Under the pieces are notes generated by a model. The model worked only from the letters and a program-made list of their open reading frames with translations. It had not been told where the DNA came from and ran no database searches. This document shows, in pieces, positions 8,788 to 18,558 of a DNA stretch of 39,515 nucleotides. The stretch comes from Xenorhabdus khoisanae. GTDB lineage: Bacteria > Pseudomonadota > Gammaproteobacteria > Enterobacterales > Enterobacteriaceae. The stretch covers positions 1 through 39,515 of the forward strand of contig NZ_LFCV01000008.1 in the NCBI RefSeq assembly GCF_001037465.1, given 5' to 3'. How positions within the stretch are numbered: the stretch's first letter is position 1; each line of letters begins with the position of its first letter. Made by a program: the position numbers and the translations under genes.

Positions 8788-10935
8788 ATGCTCTTAAATT
8801 TTATTCGGTTACTTATTCGCGTACTTTTTCGTGTCACAGTAGAAGGCGATGATAAGCAGTTTAAACACCCAAAATGTATTATTACACCCAATCATGTTTC
8901 ATTTCTGGATGGTCTTTTAATTGGGTTGTTCTTGCCAGTAAAACCAGTATTCGCTATCTATTCTAATATTGCGACCCGTGGTTTTCTCAAATTCATCGAA
9001 TCTTATGCGGATGTTGTACCTCTGGATCCAACCAACCCGATGGCAGTCAGGACATTGGTTAAAGAAGTGGAGAAAGGGCGCCCGATTGTGATTTTCCCGG
9101 AAGGAAGGATCACCGTGACCGGCTCCCTTATGAAAATCTATGATGGGGCCGCGTTTATTGCTGCTAAATCAGGCGCAAAGGTGGTTCCGATTCGTATTGA
9201 TGGTGCGGAAAAAACCATTTTTGGGCGATTGAAAGGAATAATGAAACTGCATTGGTTCCCGAAAATCACCATTAAAATTTTACCTGCCGTTGATCTGCCG
9301 ATGCCGGATGCGCCTAACTCTACAACACGCCGTCGTTTAGCTGGAGAACATCTTCATGCCATCATGATGGATGTGAGAATGCAGACACGTCCAAAAGAAA
9401 CGTTGTTTAGTGCTTACCTGACTGCACAAAAACGCTTTGGTCGTTTTAAACCTTGTATTGAGGATGTGAATCTCAAAGAAGACAGCTATCACTCATTATT
9501 GAAAAAAATATTAGGTGTCAGCCGGATTTTAGAACGTTTTACAAAAGAAGGTGAACGAATTGGTTTGCTGCTACCGAATGCAACTGTGATGGCGGCTGCC
9601 GTTTATGGTGCTTCGTTGAAAGGGCGGATACCTGCTCTGTTGAACTATACGGCAGGAAGCAGCGGCATTAAAAATGCCATGCAGGCAGCAACCATCAAAA
9701 CCATCGTAACGTCTCGTCAATTTCTGGAAAAAGGGCAATTGACTCATTTGCCAGAACAGGTAACAGAAGCGAATTGGGTATATCTTGAGGATTTTAAAGA
9801 CAGCATCACTCGGGATGATAAACTATGGATACTGTGGCATCTGATTTTCCCTTCCAAAGCCATCATGACTTCGCAAAAGCCGGAAGATGATGCTTTGATC
9901 CTGTTTACATCAGGTTCAGAAGGGGCGCCAAAGGGGGTTGTTCATAGCCATACCAGCTTACTGGCTAACGCTGAGCAGATAAAAACAATTGCTGATTTTA
10001 CCCCACAAGATCGTTTTATGTCCTGCTTACCACTGTTCCATGCCTTTGGTCTGACAGTCGGTTTACTTACTCCGTTAATGACAGGCAGCCGGGTATTCCT
10101 TTATCCAAGCCCACTGCATTATCGTGTTGTGCCTGAGCTGATTTATGATCGCAACTGCACCGTGTTGTTCGGAACTTCGACTTTTTTGGGTAATTACGCC
10201 CGTTTTGCACATCCCTATGATTTTGCCCGGTTGCGCTATGTGGTAGCTGGCGCAGAAAAACTGTCAGAAAATACTAAACGTGTTTGGCAGGATAAATTCG
10301 GTATTCGTATTTTGGAAGGTTATGGTGTGACAGAGTGTGCACCTGTTGTTGCAATCAATGTACCAATGGCAGCAAAAATGGGAAGCGTCGGGCGGATTTT
10401 ACCGGGAATGGAGGCGCGTTTACTGCCTGTACAGGGTATCGAAGACGGAGGACGCTTACAATTACGTGGTCCGAATGTCATGAAAGGTTATTTGCGTGTC
10501 GAAGCCCCTGAGCGTTTGGAGCCACCATCGGCAGAAGATGCAGAAGGGAATAACCAAATGGGTTGGTATGACACTGGAGATATCGTTTCGATTGACGAAG
10601 AAGGTTTCTGTACGATTAAAGGGCGTGTGAAGCGCTTTGCTAAATTGGCGGGAGAAATGGTTTCTCTTGAAGCGGTAGAGCAAATCGCATCAAGGATTTC
10701 TACTGATGCACTACATGCAGCAACAGCCAAGAATGATCAAAGTAAAGGTGAAGCTCTTGTCCTGTTCACAACAGATGCCAGCTTGAATAGAAATGCAATG
10801 CTGGGAATAGCCCGTGAAATGGGAATGCCTGAGTTGGCGGTTCCACGAGACATTCGTTATGTCAATCAACTTCCTTTGCTTGGTAGTGGCAAGCCAGATT
10901 TTGTCACATTAAGAAAAATGGCCGAACAGGAGTAA
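8788..10935 (+). CDS. aas: Bifunctional 2-acyl-GPE acyltransferase / acyl-ACP synthetase
   Basis: Inner-membrane enzyme that re-acylates lysophosphatidylethanolamine left by lipoprotein maturation: it loads a fatty acid on ACP and transfers it to the 1-position. An N-terminal PlsC-type domain carries the NHVSFLDG (H-x4-D) motif near residue 35 and the FPEGRIT motif near 105. The C-terminal AMP-binding domain carries [15 protein letters not shown] (about 370) and GWYDTGDI. I prefer the ATG at 8788 (715 aa), which aligns with the E. coli start and lies seven bases after GAGA; an in-frame ATG at 8782 is almost on top of that site. It is directly followed by lplT, its transport partner. Confidence 0.95.
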   Translation: MLLNFIRLLIRVLFRVTVEGDDKQFKHPKCIITPNHVSFLDGLLIGLFLPVKPVFAIYSNIATRGFLKFIESYADVVPLDPTNPMAVRTLVKEVEKGRPIVIFPEGRITVTGSLMKIYDGAAFIAAKSGAKVVPIRIDGAEKTIFGRLKGIMKLHWFPKITIKILPAVDLPMPDAPNSTTRRRLAGEHLHAIMMDVRMQTRPKETLFSAYLTAQKRFGRFKPCIEDVNLKEDSYHSLLKKILGVSRILERFTKEGERIGLLLPNATVMAAAVYGASLKGRIPALLNYTAGSSGIKNAMQAATIKTIVTSRQFLEKGQLTHLPEQVTEANWVYLEDFKDSITRDDKLWILWHLIFPSKAIMTSQKPEDDALILFTSGSEGAPKGVVHSHTSLLANAEQIKTIADFTPQDRFMSCLPLFHAFGLTVGLLTPLMTGSRVFLYPSPLHYRVVPELIYDRNCTVLFGTSTFLGNYARFAHPYDFARLRYVVAGAEKLSENTKRVWQDKFGIRILEGYGVTECAPVVAINVPMAAKMGSVGRILPGMEARLLPVQGIEDGGRLQLRGPNVMKGYLRVEAPERLEPPSAEDAEGNNQMGWYDTGDIVSIDEEGFCTIKGRVKRFAKLAGEMVSLEAVEQIASRISTDALHAATAKNDQSKGEALVLFTTDASLNRNAMLGIAREMGMPELAVPRDIRYVNQLPLLGSGKPDFVTLRKMAEQE

Positions 10936-10955
10936 GGAAACATGGGAGTAAGGAA

Positions 10956-12152
10956 ATGAATGGCACTGTGGAAACACAACCACTGTTGAATCGGGGTATG
11001 AAAGCCGTATTGTTATCGCAATTTCTCTCTGCTTTTGCTGACAATGCGCTATTCTTTGCCATCTTGGCTCAATTAAAGGCTGAGGCTTACCCAGAATGGA
11101 GTCTGCCTGCCCTGCAAATTGTCTTCGTACTGACCTATATTGTACTTGCCCCTTTTGTGGGGCAAATTGCTGATCGGTTTTCAAAAGGGCGCGTCATGCT
11201 CTTTTCCAATAGCATTAAATTGCTTGGGGCCATCAGTATTTGCATCGATATGAATCCGTTTCTGGGATATACCTTAGTGGGAATTGGTGCCGCTGCTTAT
11301 TCTCCTGCTAAGTATGGGATCTTGGGGGAATTGACGAATGGCGGGCGTTTGGTAAAAGCCAATGGGATGATGGAAGCATCGACCATTGCTGCTATTTTGA
11401 TTGGCTCAGTTGCTGGCGGATTCCTTTCTGACGCTGGCCTGATATGGGCATTAGGGCTTTGTGCATCGTTGTATGGTGCCGCAGTTGTGGCGAATTTCTA
11501 TATTCCCCGTTTGGATGCCGCCCGCCAAGAAAAAGGCTGGAGTCCCCAAAAAATGCTGGTGGATTTTATCTCGGTTTGTGCTTCACTTTGGCGTAATCAA
11601 GAAACACGATTTTCATTGGTTGGCACCAGTTTATTTTGGGGGGCGGGTGTCACACTGCGATTCCTGTTGGTTGCCTGGGTTCCCGTTGTTCTGGGAATCG
11701 AGGGAAATACCACGCCTACATTGATGAATGCTGTGGTCGCTATTGGTATCATTGTTGGTGCTGGTATGGCTGCACGATTTATTACATTGAAGACTGTGCG
11801 CCGTTGTATGCCAGCAGGCATCCTGATTGGCATTATGGTTATTCTTTTTGTCACTCAGCAATCAATAGGGTTTTCCTACCTGATTTTGATAACCCTCGGC
11901 ATATTTGGCGGACTATTTGTCGTTCCATTAAATGCATTGTTGCAAGAACATGGAAAACATTCGATGGGAGCAGGTAAAGCCGTTGCTGTACAAAATCTTG
12001 GTGAAAATAGTGCCATGCTGGTTATGCTGGGGCTATATTTGATTTCCATTAGTTTTGGTGCCTCAGCCGTTGCGGTTGGCATTGGTTTTGGGATCTTGCT
12101 CTCCCTGGCAATAGGGGGATTATGGATTTGGGATCTGTTTCGGAAAAATTAA
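10956..12152 (+). CDS. lplT: Lysophospholipid transporter LplT (MFS)
   Basis: Major-facilitator protein that flips lysophospholipids from the outer to the inner leaflet so that Aas can re-acylate them. The 398 residues compare with 397 in E. coli. About twelve hydrophobic segments are visible. Conserved blocks include [20 protein letters not shown] at the start, [15 protein letters not shown] (the MFS loop 2-3 motif), [16 protein letters not shown] and [19 protein letters not shown]. The gap to aas is 20 bp. It contains the second copy of a 12-base direct repeat (10929-10940 and 10945-10956) that also supplies the AAGGA ribosome site. In several other bacteria the two proteins are fused, which supports the pairing. 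Confidence 0.95.
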   Translation: MNGTVETQPLLNRGMKAVLLSQFLSAFADNALFFAILAQLKAEAYPEWSLPALQIVFVLTYIVLAPFVGQIADRFSKGRVMLFSNSIKLLGAISICIDMNPFLGYTLVGIGAAAYSPAKYGILGELTNGGRLVKANGMMEASTIAAILIGSVAGGFLSDAGLIWALGLCASLYGAAVVANFYIPRLDAARQEKGWSPQKMLVDFISVCASLWRNQETRFSLVGTSLFWGAGVTLRFLLVAWVPVVLGIEGNTTPTLMNAVVAIGIIVGAGMAARFITLKTVRRCMPAGILIGIMVILFVTQQSIGFSYLILITLGIFGGLFVVPLNALLQEHGKHSMGAGKAVAVQNLGENSAMLVMLGLYLISISFGASAVAVGIGFGILLSLAIGGLWIWDLFRKN

Positions 12153-12177
12153 TTTCTTATAGCATTGAAGGCCTGTT

Positions 12178-12681
12178 ATGGATGAAAAAATCCTGTATCA
12201 GCTTAGTATTGAACTGGGAAAGAGATTAACACAGAAAAAATTATCCGTGACCTGTGCAGAATCCTGCACAGGGGGCTGGATTGCCAAAGTGATCACAGAT
12301 ATTGCAGGAAGTTCAGCCTATTTTAATCGCGGTTTTGTGACATACGGTAATAATGCTAAACATGAAATGCTGGGTGTTTCACTGGCATCGCTGGAACAGT
12401 TTGGTGCAGTGAGTGAACAGGTCGTAAAAGAAATGGCTGAAGGGGCACTAAAAGTCGCTAAAGCGGATTTTGCTGTTTCTGTCAGTGGTATTGCTGGGCC
12501 AGATGGTGGCAGTGAAGAAAAACCGACTGGCACAGTTTGGTTCGGATTTGCTTTTCATGTTAATGGAAGCATACAGACTGTAGTACATCACCAACATTTT
12601 GTGGGTGATCGCAATGCAGTGCGTCTACAGGCTGCTATTTTTTCTTTAACAACGTTGTTGGAAGAAATCGTAAAAAATTAG
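12178..12681 (+). CDS. pncC: Nicotinamide-nucleotide amidohydrolase (CinA C-terminal family)
   Basis: Deamidates nicotinamide mononucleotide to nicotinic acid mononucleotide in the pyridine nucleotide cycle. The product of 167 residues is a stand-alone CinA_C domain, as in E. coli YgaD/PncC (165 aa), without the N-terminal MoaB-like half of full CinA. Key segments are TCAESCTGGWIAKVITD (about residues 23-39, holding the catalytic serine), FVTYGNNAKHEMLGV, and SGIAGPDGGSEEKPTGTVWFG. It is 25 bp behind lplT, so it may be the third gene of that operon, and sits just before recA as in E. coli. Confidence 0.93.
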   Translation: MDEKILYQLSIELGKRLTQKKLSVTCAESCTGGWIAKVITDIAGSSAYFNRGFVTYGNNAKHEMLGVSLASLEQFGAVSEQVVKEMAEGALKVAKADFAVSVSGIAGPDGGSEEKPTGTVWFGFAFHVNGSIQTVVHHQHFVGDRNAVRLQAAIFSLTTLLEEIVKN

Positions 12682-12682
12682 C

Positions 12683-12710
12683 TTGATGCTGTATGATTAT
12701 ACAGTATAAT
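12683..12710 (+). promoter_or_regulatory. recA promoter with LexA (SOS) box
   Basis: A -35 TTGATG (12683-12688), 16-bp spacer and perfect -10 TATAAT (12705-12710) form the promoter. The spacer and both flanks are an SOS box, TGCTGTATGATTATACAGTA (12687-12706), with an exact CTGT-N8-ACAG core. The arrangement is the same as in the E. coli recA promoter, so LexA bound here would block polymerase. Confidence 0.95.
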
Positions 12711-12783
12711 CATATGGCACTTTGTATCAGAAACAGTTTATCAGCAGTGGGGCAGCCCCTTCATTGCTTGCGAAGGAGTAAAC

Positions 12784-13860
12784 ATGGCTAACGATGAAAA
12801 CAAACAAAAAGCACTAGCAGCAGCGCTGGGTCAAATTGAGAAACAATTTGGTAAAGGTTCCATCATGCGTTTGGGCGAAAACCGCTCAATGGATGTTGAA
12901 ACCATTTCTACAGGCTCTTTGTCACTGGATATTGCATTGGGTGCGGGTGGTTTGCCAATGGGCCGTATCGTTGAAATATACGGGCCTGAATCTTCCGGTA
13001 AAACAACGCTGACATTGCAAGTGATTGCTGCAGCCCAACGCGAAGGCAGAACTTGTGCTTTTATTGATGCCGAACATGCCCTTGATCCAGTTTATGCTAA
13101 AAAACTGGGTGTAGATATTGATAACCTGTTGTGTTCTCAGCCTGATACAGGTGAACAAGCACTAGAAATTTGTGATGCGTTATCACGTTCTGGCGCTGTT
13201 GATGTCATTATCGTTGACTCCGTTGCTGCATTGACACCAAAAGCAGAAATTGAAGGTGAAATTGGTGACTCCCATATGGGGTTGGCAGCACGTATGATGA
13301 GTCAGGCCATGCGTAAGCTGGCGGGTAATTTGAAAAACTCAAATACTCTGCTGATCTTCATCAACCAGATCCGTATGAAAATTGGTGTGATGTTTGGCAA
13401 CCCTGAAACCACGACTGGCGGTAATGCGCTGAAATTCTACGCATCCGTTCGCTTGGATATCCGTCGTACCGGTTCTGTGAAAAATGGTGATGAGGTTGTT
13501 GGCAGCGAAACTCGTGTGAAAGTAGTCAAGAACAAAGTTGCAGCGCCATTTAAACAAGCTGAATTCCAAATTTTGTATGGTGAAGGTATTAACACGCTCG
13601 GTGAATTGATCGATTTGGGTGTTAAACACAAAATGGTGGAAAAAGCAGGTGCGTGGTATAGCTATAATGGCGACAAAATTGGGCAAGGTAAAGCCAATGC
13701 CACTATTTATCTGAAAGAGCATCCAGAAACTGCGGCTGAATTAGATAAGAAACTGCGTGAACTGTTGTTGAATAATACTGGAGACTTCAGTAGCGCGGCT
13801 TCCGATTATGTAACAGATTATGAAGATAACGGCGCAGAAGTAAATAACGAAGAGCTCTAA
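12784..13860 (+). CDS. recA: RecA recombinase
   Basis: ATP-dependent strand-exchange protein and co-protease that triggers LexA self-cleavage. The 358 residues have the canonical core: the Walker A loop GPESSGKTT begins at residue 67, the [15 protein letters not shown] segment near 115, [21 protein letters not shown] (Walker B and loop L1) near 140, and [30 protein letters not shown] (loop L2) near 193. The C-terminal tail is acidic ([14 protein letters not shown]), as in E. coli, where it restrains filament assembly. A strong GAAGGAG ribosome site precedes the ATG. recX, normally next, is not found. Confidence 0.99.
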   Translation: MANDENKQKALAAALGQIEKQFGKGSIMRLGENRSMDVETISTGSLSLDIALGAGGLPMGRIVEIYGPESSGKTTLTLQVIAAAQREGRTCAFIDAEHALDPVYAKKLGVDIDNLLCSQPDTGEQALEICDALSRSGAVDVIIVDSVAALTPKAEIEGEIGDSHMGLAARMMSQAMRKLAGNLKNSNTLLIFINQIRMKIGVMFGNPETTTGGNALKFYASVRLDIRRTGSVKNGDEVVGSETRVKVVKNKVAAPFKQAEFQILYGEGINTLGELIDLGVKHKMVEKAGAWYSYNGDKIGQGKANATIYLKEHPETAAELDKKLRELLLNNTGDFSSAASDYVTDYEDNGAEVNNEEL

Positions 13861-14177
13861 TTACTCTTTATTTTGCCGTAATGCACAGAAACAATCTGGC
13901 TTTTTCAAAACCACATCCATCTAGGGTGTGGTTTTTTTATAGGAAATGAACATCTTTGAAACAGGTGTATCGAAACTGGCCTAATGAACGGACTTTCAGA
14001 AAATGCCCAGACGAATTACAATGCTGAAAAGCGAATGGATTTATATGGGATTTTACTTCTAATGGAAGACATTCTATCTTAACCCCACTTTAATTTATTC
14101 GTGAGTGGAAATGGTAATGTGATATACCATCTCAACCATTCATAAATCTGTTTTTTCAGCTTGATTTCGGGACAATT
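13861..14177 (+). other. recA-alaS gap: terminator, possible recX remnant
   Basis: In E. coli recX lies between recA and alaS. This 317-base gap is too short for it (about 500 bases). Besides the recA terminator it holds a 32-codon frame at 13984-14082 ending ...RMDLYGILLLMEDILS. As I remember it, the RecX C-terminus contains RFLLYRGYLMEDIQ, so the shared Y, G and LMEDI suggest a decayed end of recX. The match is short and could be chance. There is no ribosome site before the frame. Confidence 0.35.
13908..13938 (+). terminator. Rho-independent terminator of recA
   Basis: AAACCACATCC (13908-13918) pairs with GGGTGTGGTTT (13924-13934) around a 5-base loop with one G-U pair, and runs straight into a T7 tract. 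It follows the recA stop by 47 bases. Confidence 0.92.
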
Positions 14178-16805
14178 ATGAGCAAAAGCACCGCTGAGAT
14201 CCGTCAAGCGTTTCTTGACTTTTTTCATACTAAAGGGCACCAGGTAGTATCAAGTAGTTCGTTGGTGCCAAACAATGATCCAACATTGTTGTTCACTAAC
14301 GCAGGGATGAACCAGTTCAAAGATGTTTTTCTTGGATTGGATAAAAGGCCTTATTCCAGAGCAACAACGGCTCAGCGCTGCGTTCGTGCTGGTGGTAAAC
14401 ATAACGATTTAGAAAATGTGGGATATACAGCCCGTCATCATACTTTCTTCGAAATGTTGGGTAACTTCAGTTTTGGTGATTATTTTAAACAAGATGCCAT
14501 CAAATACGCTTGGGAGCTATTGACCGGCGAAGAATGGTTTAATCTGCCAAAAGAAAAACTGTGGGTTACTGTCTATGAGACAGACGATGAAGCCTATGAT
14601 ATTTGGCATAAAGAAGTCGGTGTTCCAACAGAAAGAATTATTCGCATTGGCGATAACAAAGGTGCCCCGTATGCGTCAGATAACTTCTGGCAAATGGGTG
14701 ACACCGGCCCTTGTGGCCCTTGTACAGAAATTTTCTATGACCATGGTGACCACATTTGGGGAGGCCCTCCAGGTAGCCCAGAAGAAGACGGTGACAGATA
14801 TATTGAAATCTGGAACATTGTTTTCATGCAATTCAACCGCCATGCCGATGGTACAATGGAACCACTGCCAAAACCTTCAGTTGATACCGGTATGGGGCTG
14901 GAGCGTATCGCCGCAGTATTGCAGCACGTCAACTCTAACTACGAGATTGACTTATTCCAGAATCTGATTGCTTCAGTTGCAGAGGTGACGGGAGCGACAG
15001 ATCTCACCAATAAATCTCTGCGCGTTGTTGCGGATCATATCCGGGCATGTGCGTTCTTGATTTGTGATGGTGTTATTCCATCCAATGAGAACCGTGGATA
15101 CGTACTTCGCCGTATTATTCGTCGTGCTGTTCGTCATGGCAACATGCTTGGTGCAAAAGATACTTTCTTCTATAAGTTAGTTGCTCCATTGATTAAAGTG
15201 ATGGGAGCTGCTGGTGAAGAGCTGAAAAAACAGCAGGCTTTGGTTGAGCAGGTATTGAAAACTGAAGAAGAACAATTCGCCCGTACCTTGGATCGTGGTT
15301 TACAGTTACTGGATGAAGAACTGGCGAAATTGTCCGGTGATACCCTGGACGGTACAACTGCTTTCCGTTTGTATGATACCTATGGTTTTCCGGTTGATCT
15401 GACTGCGGATGTTTGCCGTGAAAGAAATATCAAAGTTGATGAGGCTGGTTTTGATGTAGCGATGGAAAACCAACGTCGCCGTGCTCGTGAATCCAGTGGC
15501 TTTGGTACAGATTACAATGAATTGATCAAGGTTGACGGTCGAAGTGATTTTTGTGGTTATGAACATAATTCACAGCAAGCTGCTATTACCTCTATCTTCC
15601 GTAATGGCGAAGCTGTTGAACAAATTCATGCAGGCGAAGAGGCGATCATTATACTTGATAAAACGGCTTTCTATGCTGAATCAGGTGGGCAGGTTGGAGA
15701 TACAGGGCAGTTGTTGAATGGCAATGGTATCTTCGAAGTTACTGATACTCAGAAATATGCTCAGGCAATCGGCCACATTGGTAAATTGACAAGTGGTAGT
15801 TTGAGCGTTAAACATACAGTCAATGCTGAAATTGATGTGGTACGCAGAGATGCAATCCGTTTGAACCATTCTGCAACCCATTTGCTGCATGCGGCATTGC
15901 GTAAAATTCTGGGAGAGCACGTTTCTCAGAAAGGTTCTTTAGTCAATGATAAATACCTGCGTTTTGACTTCTCTCACTTTGAAGCAATGAAGCCAGAGCA
16001 GATTCGTCAGGTAGAAAATCTGGTGAACGAAGAGATTCGCAAAAATTCACCGGTTGTTACAGAATTAATGGAGCTGGAAGAAGCAAAAGCTAAAGGTGCT
16101 ATGGCACTGTTTGGCGAGAAGTATGATGAAAAAGTTCGTGTACTGAGCATGGGCGGCTTTTCTACCGAATTATGTGGTGGTACTCATGCAAGTCGCACAG
16201 GTGATATTGGGTTGCTCCGTATATCCAGTGAATCAGGTACAGCAGCAGGAATTCGCCGTATTGAAGCCATTACGGGGCAAACTGCGCTGAACTCAATTTA
16301 TCAGCAAACTGATTTACTGCAAGACATTGCTCATTTGGTGAAAGGTGATATTAATAGCCTGAATGAGAAAGTGAAAACGACACTGGACAGAACGAAACAG
16401 TTGGAAAAAGAGTTGCAACAACTGAAATCTCAGCAAGCCGCTCAGGAAAGCTCTTCTTTGGCTAATCAGGCTAAAGAGATCCAAGGTGTTCGTTTACTGG
16501 TGACACAATTAGGTGATGTTGAACCTAAAATGCTCAGAACAATGGTTGATGATCTGAAAAATCAGTTGGGATCGGCAATTATTGTGCTTTCTACAGCGAC
16601 TGGTGATAAAGTCAGCCTAATTGTTGGTATAACAAAGGATTTGACTGCTAGAATAAAAGCAGGCGATTTAATCTCTTTTGTTGCCCAACAAGTTGGCGGT
16701 AAAGGAGGAGGCCGTCCTGATCTGGCTCAGGCTGGTGGGACAGATGTAACTGCTCTTCCTTCGGCATTGGCTAGTGTAGAAGAGTGGGTAACATTGCGGT
16801 TATAG
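14178..16805 (+). CDS. alaS: Alanyl-tRNA synthetase
   Basis: Charges tRNA-Ala and clears mischarged Ser and Gly by its editing domain. The 875 residues compare with 876 in E. coli. The class II catalytic core occupies about 1-460, with [15 protein letters not shown] (motif 1 area), [18 protein letters not shown] (motif 2) and [12 protein letters not shown] (motif 3). The editing domain carries the zinc motif [18 protein letters not shown] (HxxxH) and ELCGGTHA with its cysteine. A coiled-coil region ([20 protein letters not shown]) leads into the C-Ala domain with [15 protein letters not shown]. It precedes csrA, as in E. coli. Confidence 0.98.
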   Translation: MSKSTAEIRQAFLDFFHTKGHQVVSSSSLVPNNDPTLLFTNAGMNQFKDVFLGLDKRPYSRATTAQRCVRAGGKHNDLENVGYTARHHTFFEMLGNFSFGDYFKQDAIKYAWELLTGEEWFNLPKEKLWVTVYETDDEAYDIWHKEVGVPTERIIRIGDNKGAPYASDNFWQMGDTGPCGPCTEIFYDHGDHIWGGPPGSPEEDGDRYIEIWNIVFMQFNRHADGTMEPLPKPSVDTGMGLERIAAVLQHVNSNYEIDLFQNLIASVAEVTGATDLTNKSLRVVADHIRACAFLICDGVIPSNENRGYVLRRIIRRAVRHGNMLGAKDTFFYKLVAPLIKVMGAAGEELKKQQALVEQVLKTEEEQFARTLDRGLQLLDEELAKLSGDTLDGTTAFRLYDTYGFPVDLTADVCRERNIKVDEAGFDVAMENQRRRARESSGFGTDYNELIKVDGRSDFCGYEHNSQQAAITSIFRNGEAVEQIHAGEEAIIILDKTAFYAESGGQVGDTGQLLNGNGIFEVTDTQKYAQAIGHIGKLTSGSLSVKHTVNAEIDVVRRDAIRLNHSATHLLHAALRKILGEHVSQKGSLVNDKYLRFDFSHFEAMKPEQIRQVENLVNEEIRKNSPVVTELMELEEAKAKGAMALFGEKYDEKVRVLSMGGFSTELCGGTHASRTGDIGLLRISSESGTAAGIRRIEAITGQTALNSIYQQTDLLQDIAHLVKGDINSLNEKVKTTLDRTKQLEKELQQLKSQQAAQESSSLANQAKEIQGVRLLVTQLGDVEPKMLRTMVDDLKNQLGSAIIVLSTATGDKVSLIVGITKDLTARIKAGDLISFVAQQVGGKGGGRPDLAQAGGTDVTALPSALASVEEWVTLRL

Positions 16806-16826
16806 TTGGTATCGCCGTGACAGTAA

Positions 16827-16868
16827 CGGCATCATGAAAGCGCTTTTTTTATGATGCCGAAGTTTTTT
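16827..16868 (+). terminator. Terminator of alaS
   Basis: CGGCATCAT (16827-16835) and ATGATGCCG (16851-16859) are perfect 9-bp arms. The interior AAAGCGCTTT can pair with itself, giving a long stem. The hairpin is followed by AAGTTTTTT. Confidence 0.8.
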
Positions 16869-17052
16869 GTTGTGAAATTGTTGAAATGTTGGGCACATAC
16901 TTATATTTTAGCTATCCTATAGATATAGGAAATGTGTTCAAAACTGCTTATACTTTAAGTAGATATCATTGCTTTACGTTTTCACGGTGTTTGATGGATA
17001 ATAGCGGGGAAACCTAGAGACCCGACTCTTTTAAATTTTCAAGGAGCAAAGA

Positions 17053-17238
17053 ATGCTTATTCTGACTCGTCGAGTTGGTGAAACACTCATGATAGGCGAT
17101 GAGGTAACAGTCACAGTACTGGGAGTTAAAGGCAACCAAGTTCGCATTGGTGTAAACGCACCCAAGGAAGTTTCTGTTCACCGTGAAGAAATTTATCAAC
17201 GGATTCAGGCAGAGAAATCTCAGCCTACAACTTTTTAA
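17053..17238 (+). CDS. csrA: Carbon storage regulator CsrA
   Basis: Small dimeric RNA-binding protein that binds GGA motifs in 5' leaders and represses or stabilises mRNAs of central carbon metabolism, motility and biofilm genes. The 61 residues are essentially identical to E. coli CsrA except for the last few (PTTF at the end). The RNA-contacting N-terminal strand [10 protein letters not shown] and the C-terminal [10 protein letters not shown] are intact. AAGGAGCAAAGA gives a good ribosome site. It lies between alaS and the tRNA cluster, as in E. coli. Confidence 0.98.
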   Translation: MLILTRRVGETLMIGDEVTVTVLGVKGNQVRIGVNAPKEVSVHREEIYQRIQAEKSQPTTF

Positions 17239-17385
17239 TTCAAGAATGGCGTCCACGCTTTTTTAAGACCTGGGCGCTACTCTACTTCCCTGTTTTGTGA
17301 ACCTGATCAGGTTACCTTTTATTGTTACTATTCCTGTTACTACCTTAATTCTATTCTCTCACGTCTTTTTATTTTCTATCTGTTG

Positions 17386-17408
17386 AAAAAGCCTCGTTCA
17401 TGAGGCCA
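17386..17408 (-). terminator. Minus-strand terminator-like hairpin with no known gene
   Basis: Read on the minus strand, GCCTC (17406-17402) and GAGGC (17395-17391) form a stem with a six-base loop, followed directly by TTTTTC. No minus-strand gene lies upstream of it within the window, so it may end an unannotated short transcript or protect csrA from antisense transcription. Confidence 0.45.
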
Positions 17409-17543
17409 TAGCGATGAATAATCATTTTTATAAATTTTAATAGTGCTTAGAGGATTTTGCTGTTGATAAAATAACTATTTAGATGCTAAACCAAGCGTTT
17501 TGCGTGCTAAGTGTTCAAACGGAAAAAAGTTGCGAAAAATTGT

Positions 17544-17578
17544 TTGACTTATCAGGCAGGGAAAGTAATATGTGCGCC
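17544..17578 (+). promoter_or_regulatory. Promoter of the tRNA operon
   Basis: -35 TTGACT (17544-17549), a 16-bp spacer and -10 TAATAT (17566-17571) are followed by GTGCGCC. This GC-rich discriminator is the usual mark of stable-RNA promoters under stringent (ppGpp/DksA) control. About 120 bases of leader follow before the first tRNA. Confidence 0.75.
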
Positions 17579-17698
17579 ATCGCAGCGACGAAGAGATTAG
17601 AAAGAAGCTTCTGGGTAGTAAGCAGAAGAAGAGATTCTAAAAACTACGAAGTGAAAACTTCAAGTCGCAAGTTTTAAAGCGTTTTAGTTTTAAAAAAT

Positions 17699-17791
17699 GG
17701 TGAGGTGGCCGAGAGGCTGAAGGCGCTCCCCTGCTAAGGGAGTATGTGGTTAAGAGCTGCATCGAGGGTTCGAATCCCTCCCTCACCGCCA
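17699..17791 (+). tRNA. serV: tRNA-Ser (anticodon GCU)
   Basis: A 93-nt type II tRNA with a long variable arm. The acceptor stem GGTGAGG pairs with CCTCACC, the discriminator base is G and CCA is encoded. The anticodon GCT is at 17733-17735 and the T-loop GGTTCGAATCC is present. Sequence and position (first of a Ser-Arg-Arg-Arg-Arg cluster after csrA) match E. coli serV. Confidence 0.97.
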
Positions 17792-17801
17792 TTTAAGAGA
17801 C

Positions 17802-17878
17802 GCATCCATAGCTCAGCTGGATAGAGTACTCGGCTACGAACCGAGCGGTCGGAGGTTCGAATCCTCCTGGATGCACCA
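17802..17878 (+). tRNA. tRNA-Arg (anticodon ACG), copy 1
   Basis: A 77-nt tRNA with acceptor GCATCCA/TGGATGC, encoded CCA and anticodon ACG at 17836-17838. A34 is normally edited to inosine by TadA, so this tRNA reads CGU, CGC and CGA. It lies ten bases behind the tRNA-Ser. It corresponds to the E. coli argV/argY/argZ/argQ family. Confidence 0.97.
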
Positions 17879-17963
17879 CTTTAAACACCGCGATTTTTAG
17901 GTATCTCAATTCTGTCAATTCGGGCAATCAGTAGCGCCTAAACAGGAATAGTAAACCGACAAT

Positions 17964-18040
17964 GCATCCATAGCTCAGCTGGATAGAGTACTCGGCTACG
18001 AACCGAGCGGTCGGAGGTTCGAATCCTCCTGGATGCACCA
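17964..18040 (+). tRNA. tRNA-Arg (anticodon ACG), copy 2
   Basis: Base-for-base identical to copy 1, including the encoded CCA. The 85-base spacer before it is clearly related to the next one. Confidence 0.97.
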
Positions 18041-18125
18041 TTTTAAACACCGTAAGTTTTAGGTGTGCCAATTCTGACAAGTTAGGCAATCAGCAGCGCC
18101 TGACCAGAAATAGAAAACTGACAAC

Positions 18126-18202
18126 GCATCCATAGCTCAGCTGGATAGAGTACTCGGCTACGAACCGAGCGGTCGGAGGTTCGAATCCTCCTGGATGCAC
18201 CA
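18126..18202 (+). tRNA. tRNA-Arg (anticodon ACG), copy 3
   Basis: Identical to copies 1 and 2. The spacer in front (18041-18125) is similar in length and sequence to the spacer before copy 2. Confidence 0.97.
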
Positions 18203-18290
18203 TATTCAACATTGTGATTCCATCATGGTGTTAATGTTCTGAGAGTAAGACAGTCTATAATGTCTGATCAGAAATAGAAAATCTGACAAT

Positions 18291-18367
18291 GCATCCATAG
18301 CTCAGCTGGATAGAGTACTCGGCTACGAACCGAGCGGTCGGAGGTTCGAATCCTCCTGGATGCACCA
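18291..18367 (+). tRNA. tRNA-Arg (anticodon ACG), copy 4
   Basis: Identical to the other three. Its upstream spacer (18203-18290) is more diverged, matching the others only near its 3' end. It is followed directly by the operon terminator. Confidence 0.97.
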
Positions 18368-18372
18368 TTTTA

Positions 18373-18406
18373 AACCCCTGCCTTGATAAGGCGGGGGTTT
18401 TTTATT
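18373..18406 (+). terminator. Terminator of the tRNA operon
   Basis: AACCCCTGCCTT pairs with AAGGCGGGGGTT around a three-base loop (12 pairs with one G-U) and runs into six T's. Confidence 0.95.
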
Positions 18407-18558
18407 TCTATTTGAAACATAATATTTCCTTCATCATTACTTGATCGTAATTTGACCTTTGATAAGTCATCACCCCTACGTAATCAGCGACAATCTGGCT
18501 TGTTTCATATAAAGTAAACTCTTAGTAATAATCTTTTCAAAACTCCACGGAGGTCAAA

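Larger units (their letters stand above)
17239..17698. other. csrA-tRNA intergenic region
   Basis: No credible protein gene lies here. A small GCGT/ACGC hairpin with six T's (about 17249-17264) could end csrA. A hairpin at 17391-17406 is oriented as a terminator for the minus strand. The tRNA promoter starts at 17544 and a leader of about 120 bases precedes the first tRNA. A 64-codon frame at 17483-17677 overlaps that promoter and leader and is very probably not translated. Confidence 0.6.
17802..18367 (+). repeat. Tandem array of four tRNA-Arg units
   Basis: Four identical 77-nt tRNA-Arg(ACG) genes start at 17802, 17964, 18126 and 18291, so the period is 162, 162 and 165 bases. The spacers are related too: the first two share most of their 85 bases, and the third (88 bases) keeps only the last third, ending in a shared AGAAATAGAAAA-CTGACAA block. 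The array thus grew by duplication of whole tRNA-plus-spacer units. Confidence 0.9.

Noticed and set aside
11636-11977. Alternative-frame open reading frames inside lplT, aas, clpB and others
   Set aside because: They are shadows of strongly conserved genes in another frame, with no start signals of their own.
17483-17677. 64-codon plus-strand frame before the tRNA cluster
   Set aside because: It overlaps the tRNA promoter and leader, has no ribosome site and no family resemblance.
17699-18367. Repeats at regular spacing as a possible CRISPR array
   Set aside because: The repeated units are 77-nt tRNA-Arg genes with intact cloverleaf and CCA, and the spacers are homologous, not unique.
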